Shown one piece after another: positions 62,981 to 64,000 of a stretch of DNA of 64,000 bases. Position numbers and translations under genes: made by a program. The stretch spans positions 100,543-164,542 of the forward strand of contig CACJLA010000001.1 in the NCBI GenBank assembly GCA_902594145.1, in the 5' to 3' direction. Below the pieces are notes generated by a model. That model was not told the origin of the DNA and did not search any database. It worked only from the letters and a program-made list of their open reading frames with translations. Source of the DNA: an uncultured Alphaproteobacteria bacterium. Its GTDB lineage: Bacteria > Pseudomonadota > Alphaproteobacteria > HIMB59. Position 1 is the first letter of the stretch. Each line of letters begins with the position of its first letter.

Positions 62981-64000
62981 GTATTTTAATAGAGAAATAT
63001 CCTGGCTAAAATTTAATGAGAGAGTAAATGAATTATCCTATGATAAAAACGTCCCAATTTTAGAACGACTAAATTTTATAAGTATTGCTGCATCAAACTT
63101 AGATGAATTTTTTTCAGTAAGAGTGGCTGGATTAATTGAACAGTTAAAACTCACTCCTAATAAAAAAAGTTTTGATGGAATGAAAATTGAGGATCAAATT
63201 AAAATTGTTGACTCATTAACAAGAGGTTTGATTAAAAGGCAAAATGAATCGTATGGTCAAATTGAAAAAGAATTAAAAAAAAATAAAATCTATATTTTAA
63301 GAGATAAGTTTTTAAAAAAACATTTGTCCCACATAAAAAATTATTATTTGAATGAAATTATTTCGATTCTGACACCAATTACAGTTGATAGCACACACCC
63401 TTTGCCCTTTATACCAAATTTAAGTTTGTGTCTTATCGCTAAAATTAAAAATAAAAAATCAAAAAAAGAATTTATCTCAGTTATGAGAGTATCAGATTTA
63501 AAACAACGCTTTCTTAAAATTATTGATAAACAGGGTATTTATTTTTATCCCGTAGAGTCAATAATTAACAATTATGTTGGGGATGTATTCCATGATTTTG
63601 ATGTTATTGATACAAATCTATTTCGCGTAATAAGGGACAGTGATTTAGAGGTTTTGGAGGAGGCAGACGATCTTATCAGAGAGTTTAAAAAACTTGTCAG
63701 GGAAAGAAAAAGAGGACAGGTAATCAGATTAGATGTTCAAAAAAGTCTTAATAATAATTTTAAATCATTCATCATTAACGAGTTGAATGTATCTGAAAAT
63801 GAAATTTTTGAATACGAAGATCTACTGGGGTTCGACCAATTATCAGAAGTCTTTGGAAATATAAAAAACAAGAATTTAAATTATAAAAAATTTAAACCTC
63901 GTTTCCCACAGCGAATAAATGATTTTGGCGGTGATTGTTTTGCAGCAATCAAAAAAAAGGATTTAGTTGTACACCACCCTTTTGAGTCTTTTAATGTTGT
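62973..64000 (+). CDS. ppk: Polyphosphate kinase (partial, runs off the window)
   Basis: Not in the ORF track because it has no stop in the window. ATG at 62973 overlaps the sixA end by 8 bases. The reading frame is open for 342 codons: 'YFNREISWLKFNERV' at the start, 'AASNLDEFFSVRVAGL' near 38, and near the edge 'FPQRINDFGGDCFAAI', all PPK1 N-terminal and head-domain hallmarks. The catalytic histidines of the C-terminal domains lie beyond position 64000. Confidence 0.93.
   Translation, partial: MNKYFNREISWLKFNERVNELSYDKNVPILERLNFISIAASNLDEFFSVRVAGLIEQLKLTPNKKSFDGMKIEDQIKIVDSLTRGLIKRQNESYGQIEKELKKNKIYILRDKFLKKHLSHIKNYYLNEIISILTPITVDSTHPLPFIPNLSLCLIAKIKNKKSKKEFISVMRVSDLKQRFLKIIDKQGIYFYPVESIINNYVGDVFHDFDVIDTNLFRVIRDSDLEVLEEADDLIREFKKLVRERKRGQVIRLDVQKSLNNNFKSFIINELNVSENEIFEYEDLLGFDQLSEVFGNIKNKNLNYKKFKPRFPQRINDFGGDCFAAIKKKDLVVHHPFESFNV

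Overview
The window is a very AT-rich, tightly packed piece of an alphaproteobacterial chromosome. Genes overlap by 1-14 bases or sit a few bases apart, many start with GTG or TTG, and there are no rRNA genes, complete tRNAs, insertion sequences, phage genes or CRISPR arrays. Gene order (parB-parA-rsmG-mnmG-mnmE-rho, then maf-aroE-coaE-dnaQ-Tim44-Smr-hslUV-hisBHAF) is the origin-proximal order known from alphaproteobacteria such as Caulobacter. Low GC, streamlining and a proteorhodopsin/retinal cluster point to a pelagic marine lineage of the SAR11 / HIMB59 / AEGEAN-169 kind. The exact clade cannot be decided from the sequence.

Layout. 1-8.4 kb: the end of an lptE-like gene and a gene at the holA position run rightward into the leftward block parB, parA, rsmG, mnmG, mnmE and rho. 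A perfect 16-bp parS lies inside the first codons of mnmG. 8.37-8.61 kb: an AT-rich divergent gap from which genes on both sides point outward; by synteny it is the best candidate for oriC. 8.6-17 kb: maf, aroE, coaE, dnaQ, a Tim44-like gene, smr, hslUV, hisBHAF and a HIT protein. 17-26 kb: a BON lipoprotein, rsmI, an LpoA-like lipoprotein, rdgB, rph, and the heat-shock set hrcA-grpE-dnaK-dnaJ followed by ogt. 26-29.4 kb: two transporters and two small exported proteins. 29.4-29.93 kb: a 520-bp non-coding stretch with two tRNA-Leu-like half-sequences and a GC-rich hairpin.

29.9-37.8 kb: a transsulfuration pair, cytochrome b561, a tungstate ABC transporter (tupABC), cytochrome c', rhodanese, dapB and nth. 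37.8-41.3 kb: pyruvate carboxylase. 41.3-48.6 kb: the phototrophy block, with ispH and crtE for isoprenoid supply, crtI-crtB-crtY-blh for retinal, and a proteorhodopsin carrying the blue-absorbing Gln. A strong intrinsic terminator lies between the rhodopsin and the crt genes. 48.6-55.8 kb: small exported proteins, an SMP-30 lactonase, msrA, tsaB, a polysaccharide deacetylase, a Bax-type glucosaminidase, an NFU Fe-S carrier and trpS. 55.9-64 kb: glnD, an ATP-grasp-like protein, a large exported beta-propeller protein, and a polyphosphate group (ppx/gppA, sixA, ppk; ppk runs off the window).

The genes describe a free-living oxidative heterotroph that supplements its energy with light. It refills oxaloacetate with Pyc, makes histidine and lysine precursors, interconverts homocysteine and cysteine, and stores polyphosphate. 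The features least explained by known families are the 29.4-29.8 kb non-coding locus, the hairpin at the end of ogt, a HAD protein without its catalytic aspartates, and several tiny membrane proteins.
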